A DNA stretch of 64,000 bases. Origin: Orobanche coerulescens. Its lineage: Eukaryota; Streptophyta; Magnoliopsida; Lamiales; Orobanchaceae. Location: contig CM065802.1 of NCBI GenBank assembly GCA_033398695.1, forward strand, positions 140,602,096-140,666,095, read 5' to 3'. The translations under genes and the position numbers were made by a program. This document shows, in pieces, positions 58,565 through 64,000 of this stretch (position 1 is the stretch's first letter; each line of letters begins with the position of its first letter). Under the pieces are notes generated by a model. The model did not search any database. It was not told the origin of the DNA and worked only from the letters and a program-made list of their open reading frames with translations.

Positions 58565-60245
58565 TGAAATACAATTGAAAAAACTCAGCTGAAATTACCA
58601 CAACTGAGATTAAAAGGCTAACTGTTTTAAACAGTGAGAAATCAGCTGCACTTGCTCATGTCAAATCTGAGTTTTCTAAACTGACACAGCTGAGTAATAC
58701 ACAAGCAAAGGAAATAACATCCTTGAAGGCATCTATAACCTTAGATGGTCTATGTATAAATTAGAGACCGTTTTATTCAAAATCAGGCCTTGGATATGAC
58801 CCCAACACTCCCTCCACTTCTAAAACTACTTTCATAAAGGTAGAAACACTTGTTCAGACTGCTGATCCTAGAAACAAACCTGCATTTCAAAATAGGCAGC
58901 AGCTCAGTCAAAAGTTTAGGCAACAGCCAAGGTTTACAAGGCAGCCACCTAGATAGGAGACTAGGCAATGGCCAAGGCAGAAGAAGCAGCACAACATTAT
59001 TTTGATTATTATCAAAGACTCCCCAAAATTAGATTTCAAAATGGGAGAGGTAAATGGAAACCTCAAGGTTATCCAAAATTTCAAAATGACCAGGTGTGGA
59101 GACCCCAAAGATTTAATAAATGGTCTCAGCCAAGATTTAGGAATGGCCCACACCACAAACATTATGAGGCATATCCAGTATACAATCCTAATCGGGGATA
59201 TATATCTAGACAGCACACACCTTATAGGGGTAATCAACATAATTTTCATAATCCAAGGAGAAAGTAATTCTCCAAAAATCACACTGACCCCAAAGGACCC
59301 ACTCAAATTTGGGTACCTAAATATCTGCTTGTCTGATTGCAGAAAATATGGGAAGACTACTGCCACATCTCCTCAAGTTTAACAGTAGGAGGTGAAGAAT
59401 GGTTTGTAGACTCTGGATGCTCAAGGCACATGACAGGGAACAAGAAGATTCTTTCAGAATATGTGAAAGAAAGAGGTCCTGATATAACTTTTGGAGATAG
59501 CTCAAGTAGACAAACCAAAGGTTATGGGAAGCTGCACAGAGGGAACATAATAATCACCAAAGTGCAATGTCTCAAAGGGCTCAAATACAATCTCCTAAGT
59601 ATAAGCCAATTCTGTGATGAGAACAACCTAGTAGTCTACATAAGATGGAAATGTATGGTAATTTATCTCCTGACTCGAGAAGTGAAGCTACAAGGATTCA
59701 GAAGAAGAGATGTCTATCTGATAGATTGGAAATTAGGAACACCAAATATGTGTTTCTTATCAAAAACAATTGCTGAAAATGGATGGCTCTGGCACAAGAG
59801 ACTATGTTACCTGAATTTCAAAGCCATCAACAAGATAAGTTCTCAAAAGCTGGTCAGAGGACTTCCAACATAAGTATTAAAGAAAGAGGCTCTCTGTGAT
59901 GCATGCCAGAAGGGAAAGCAGACCAGAGCATCTCTCAAACCAGTTCAGCCTACCACTATCACCACCAGAATTCTGGATCTACTTCATATGGATCTCTTTG
60001 GCCCCATCAATCCAAGGACATTGAGTGGAAGGAAGCATGCCTTAGTAGTAGTAGATGACTACTCCAGATATACATGGGTTGTTTTTCTCTATAAAAAGAG
60101 TGAAATATTATCAAAGCTACCTGAACTGCTGAGAAAAATTCAGAATGAGAAATCTCTCTCAATCATAAAGATCAAATCAGACAGAGGAGGAAAATTCTTC
60201 AACAAGGCAATCACTGAATACAGTGATCATAATGGAATCCAGCAC
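58565..60245 (+). repeat. Array unit 4
   Basis: Full unit. The protease site DSGCSRHMTG is intact and the frame is open from 59337 to 59873, the longest of the array, covering protease and pre-integrase. Variants GTCTCAAAGGG and CTCGAGAAG near 59568 and 59676 are shared only with unit 5. Confidence 0.93.
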
Positions 60246-61924
60246 TGAAATACAATTGAAAAAACTCAGCTGAAATTACCACAACTCAGATTGAAAGGCT
60301 AACTATTTTAAACAGTGAGAAATCAGTTGCACTTGCTCATGCCAAATTTGAGTTTTCTAAACTGACACAGCTGAGTAATACACAAGCAAAGGAAATAACA
60401 TCCTTGAAGGCATCTATAACCTTAGATGGTCTATGTATAAATTAGAGACCGCTTTATTCGAAATCAGGCCTTGGATATGACCCCAACATTCCCTCCACTT
60501 CTAAAACTACTTTCATAAAGGTAGAAACACTTGTTCAGACTGCTGATCCTAGAAACAAACCTGCATTTCAAAATAGGCAGCAGCCCAGTCAAAAGTTTAG
60601 GCAATAGCGAAGGCTTACAAGGCAGCCACCTAGACAGGAGACTAGGCAATGGCCAAGGCAGAAGAAGCAGCACAACATTATTTTGCTTATTATCAAAGAC
60701 TCCCCAAAATTAGATTTTAAAATGGGAGAGGTAAATGGAAACCTCAAGGTTATCCAAATTTTCAAAATGACCAGGTGTGGAGACCCCAAAGATTTAATAA
60801 ATGGTCTCAGCCAAGATTTAGGAATGGCCCACACCACAAACATTATGAGGCATATCCAGTATACAATCCTAATCGGGGATATATATCTATACAGCACACA
60901 CCTTATAGGGGTAATCAACATAATTTTCATAATCCAAGGAGAAAGTAATTCTCCAAAAATCCCACTGACCCCAAAGGACCCACTCAAATTTGGGTACCTA
61001 AATATCTGCTTGTCTGATTGCAGAAAATATGGGAGGACTACTACCACATCTCCTCAAGTTTAACAGTAGGAGGTGAAGAATGGTTTGTAGACTCTGGATG
61101 CTGAAGGCACATGACAGGGAACAAGAAGATTCTTTCAGAATATGTGAAAGAAAGAGGTCCTGATATAACTTTTGGAGATAGCTCAAGTAGACAAACCAAA
61201 GGTTATGGGAAGCTGCACAGAGGGAACATAATAATCACCAAAGTGCAATGTCTCAAAGGGCTCAAATACAATCTCCTAAGTATAAGCCAATTCTGTGATG
61301 AGAACAACCTAGTAGTCTACACAAGATGGAAATGTATGGTAATTTATCTCCTGACTCGAGAAGTGAAGCTACAAGGATTCAGAAGAAGAGATGTCTATCG
61401 GATAGATTGGAAATTAGGAACACCAAATATGTGTTTCTATCAAAAACAATTGCTGAAAATGGATGCTCTGGCACAAGAGACTATGTTTCCTGAATTTCAA
61501 AGCCATCAACAAGATAAGTTCTCAAAAGCTGGTCAGAGGACTTCCAACATAAGTATTCAAGAAAGAGGCTCTCTGTGATGCATGCCAGAAGGGAAAGCAG
61601 ACCAGAGCATCTCTCAAACCAGTTCAGCCTACCACTATCACCACCAGAATTCTGGATCTACTTCATATGGATCTCTTTGGCCCCATCAATCCAAGGACAT
61701 TGAGTGGAAGGAAGCATGCCTTAGCAGTAGTAGATGACTACTCCAGATATACATGGGTTGTTTTTCTCTATAAAAAGAGTGAAATATTATCAAAGCTACC
61801 TGAACTGCTGAGAAAAATTCAGAATGAGAAATCTCTCTCAATCATAAAGATCAAATCAGACAGAGGAGGAAAATTCCTCAACAAGGCAATCACTGAATAC
61901 AGTGATCATAATGGAATCCAGCAC
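60246..61924 (+). repeat. Array unit 5
   Basis: Full unit, closest to unit 4 in the pre-integrase part but with the DSGC-stop variant of units 2 and 3 at 61101. One base is missing near 61465 relative to the others. Confidence 0.93.
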
Positions 61925-63605
61925 TGAAATACAATTGAAAAAACTCAGCTGAAATTACCAAAACTGAGATTAAAAGGCTAACTATTTTAAACAGTGAGAA
62001 ATCAGCTGCACTTGCTCATGCCAAATTTGAGTTTTCTAAACTGACACAGCTGAGTAATACACAAGCAAAGGAAATAACATCCTTGAAGGCATCTATAACC
62101 TTAGATGGTCTATGTATAAATCAGAGGCCGCTTTATTCAAAACTAGGCCTTGGATATGACCCCAACACTCCCTCCACTTCTAAAACTACTTTCATAAAGG
62201 GAGAAATACTTGTTCAGACTACTGAGCCTAGAAACAAACCTGCATTTCAAAATAGGCAGCATCCCAGTCAAAAGTTTAGGCAGCAGCTAAGGTTTACAAG
62301 GCAGCCACCTAGACAGGAGACTAGGCAATAGCCAAGGCAGAAGAAGCAGCAAAACATTATTCTGCTTATTATCAAAGACTCCCCAAAAACAAATTTTAAA
62401 ATGGGAGAGGTAAATGGAAATCTCAAGGTTATCCAAATTTTCAAAATGACCAGGTGTGGAGACCCCAAAGATTTAACAAATGGTCTCAGCCAAGATTTAG
62501 GAATAGCCCACACCACAAACATTATGAGGCATATCCACTATAGAATCCTAATCAGGGATATAGATCTAGACAGCACACACCTTATAGGGGTAATCAATAT
62601 AATTTTCATAATCCAAGGAGAAAGTAATTCTCCAAAAAGCCCACTGACCCCAAAGGACCCACTCAAATTTTGGTACCTAAATATCTGCTTGTCTGATTGC
62701 AGAAAATATGGGAGGACTACTACCACATCTCCTCAAGTTTAACAGTAGGAGGTGAAGAATGGTTTGTAGACTCTGAATGCTCAAGGCACATGACAGGGAG
62801 CAAGAAGATTCTTTCAGAATATGTGAAAGAAAGAGGTCCTGATATAACTTTTGGAGATAGCTCAAGTGGACAAACCAAAGGTTATGGGAAGCCGCACAGA
62901 GGGAACATAATCATCACCAAAGTGCAATGTGTCAAAGGGCTCAAATACAATCTCCTAAGTATAAGCCAATTCTGTGATGAGAACAACCTAATAGTTTTCA
63001 CAAGATGGAAATGTATGGTGATTGATCTCCTGGCTGGAGAAGTGAAGCTACAAGGATTGAGAAGAAGATATGTCTATCTGATAGATTGGAAATAAGGAAC
63101 ACCAAACACATGTTTCTTATAAAAAACAATTGCTGAAAATGGATGGCTCTGGCACAAGAGACTATTTTACCTGAATTTCAAAGCCATTAACAAGATAAGT
63201 TCTCAAAAGCTGGTCAAAGGACTTCCAACATAAGTATTCAATAAAAAGGCTCTCTGTGATGCATGCCAGAAGGGAAAGAAGACCAGAGCATCTTTCAAAC
63301 CAGTTCAGCCTACCACTCTCACCACCAGAATTTTGGATCTACTTCATATGGATCTCTTTGGCCCCATCAAGCCAAGGACATTGAGTAGAAGGAAGCATGC
63401 CTTAGCAGTAATAGATGACTACTCCAGATATACATGGGTTGTTTTTCTCTATAAAAAGAGTGAAACATTATCAAAGCTACCTAAACTGGTGAGAAAAATT
63501 CAGAATGAGAAATCTCTCTCAATCATAAAGATCAGACCAGACAGAGGTGGAGAATTTCTCAATAAGGCAATCACTGAATACAGTGATCATAATGGAAACC
63601 AGCAC
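61925..63605 (+). repeat. Array unit 6
   Basis: Full unit. The protease reads DSECSRHMTG (Gly to Glu) at about 62769. Its downstream half resembles unit 2. The only unit in which the integrase motif reads DRGGEF (63541) rather than DRGGKF. Confidence 0.93.
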
Positions 63606-64000
63606 TGAATACAATTGAAAAACTCAACTGAAATTACCACAACTGAGATTAAGAGGCTAACTATTTTAAACAGTGAGAAATCAGCTGCAGTTGCTCATGT
63701 CAAATCTAAGTTTTCTAAACTGACACAGCTGAGTAATACACAAGCAAAGGAAATAACATCCTTGAAGGCATCTATAACCTTATATGGTCTATGTATAAAT
63801 CAGAGGCTGCTTTATTCAAAAGCAGGCCGTGGATATGACCCCAACACTCCCTCCACTTCTAAAACTACTTTCATAAAGGGAGAAACACGTGTTCAGACTG
63901 CTGAGCCTAGAAACAAACCTGCATTTCAAAATAGGCAGCAGCCCAAGGTTTACAAGGCAGCCACCTAGACAGGAGACTAGGCAATGGCCAAGGCAGAAGA
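63606..64000 (+). repeat. Array unit 7 (cut by the window end)
   Basis: The gag coiled-coil part (open from 63615 to 63968) with one base fewer at the junction and a shortened glutamine-rich tract near 63940. The unit goes on beyond the window. Confidence 0.9.

Larger units (their letters stand above)
54149..64000 (+). repeat. Tandem array of a 1680-bp unit derived from Copia gag-pol
   Basis: Six unit junctions are visible, at GCAC before TGAA: 55204, 56885, 58564, 60245, 61924 and 63605. Spacings are 1681, 1679, 1681, 1679 and 1681. All units point the same way and are nearly identical. Each unit runs from the gag coiled coil through the glutamine/arginine-rich gag tail, the WVPK border, protease and GAG_pre-integrase to the middle of the integrase core, then jumps back to gag. 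The integrase Glu, RT, RNase H and LTRs are absent. Shared stops (after GLPT, and at the junction) show that the amplified unit was already non-coding. The array continues past the window end. Confidence 0.95.

Noticed and set aside
58307..58567. Functional integrase gene in the array
   Set aside because: The frame lacks the catalytic Glu and C-terminal part, is cut at the unit junction by a stop, and in most units reads DRGGKF.
54149..64000. Several separate Copia insertions rather than a tandem repeat
   Set aside because: No LTR, primer site, polypurine tract or target duplication between copies, and all junctions are identical with a fixed period.

Overview
The window looks like repeat-packed nuclear DNA of a flowering plant, probably a dicot with a large genome. 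It is built almost entirely from nested LTR retrotransposons plus one DNA transposon. I see no intact host gene, no rRNA or tRNA gene and no CRISPR array. The only host-gene sequence I recognise is a broken, intron-containing fragment of the V-type H+-ATPase subunit H gene carried inside the DNA transposon. I do not name the species.

Layout, left half. 1-2709 holds the leader and 2.0-kb LTR of a minus-strand Copia-type element that runs off the left edge. It interrupts the LTR of a plus-strand Sirevirus-like Copia element (2710-15861) with decayed gag, protease, integrase, RT, RNase H and an envelope-like reading frame. That element carries a 4.6-kb gag-only Copia element (5199-9813, target duplication TTTAC) and a 1.3-kb solo LTR (14153-15455, duplication CTTGG). 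Next comes a 4.5-kb non-autonomous CACTA transposon (15862-20339) with the V-ATPase fragment on its minus strand. A minus-strand Copia gag and 1.6-kb LTR follow (20340-24114).

Layout, middle. 24240-52674 is one gag-only, chromovirus-like Gypsy element with 3.6-kb LTRs. Its 3' LTR was hit twice, 22 bp apart, by two further large non-coding LTR elements. One (30853-41046, duplication TAGTG) has a rearranged end in which an inverted copy of its own U3 tip caps the 3' LTR. The other is 41074-49541, duplication ATAAC. Removing both inserts restores an element of about 9.76 kb with LTRs of 3632 and about 3652 bp.

Layout, right. A relic LTR (52675-54148) abuts a head-to-tail array of a 1680-bp unit that fills 54149-64000 and continues past the window. 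The unit is a slice of a Copia gag-pol, from the gag coiled coil to the middle of the integrase core: a satellite made from the inside of a retrotransposon.

Themes. Nothing here can transpose by itself: pol is absent or full of stops, while LTRs, primer-binding sites and gag pieces persist, so these elements probably depended on partners elsewhere. At least four unrelated LTR families carry arrays of short CpG-rich near-palindromes (the ACGTACGT and GCGCACGC types) just upstream of their TATA boxes; a fifth LTR and one leader carry analogous arrays of other motifs. Coordinates of LTR ends and target duplications were read by eye from the sequence; family names rest on recognised motifs, not on searches.
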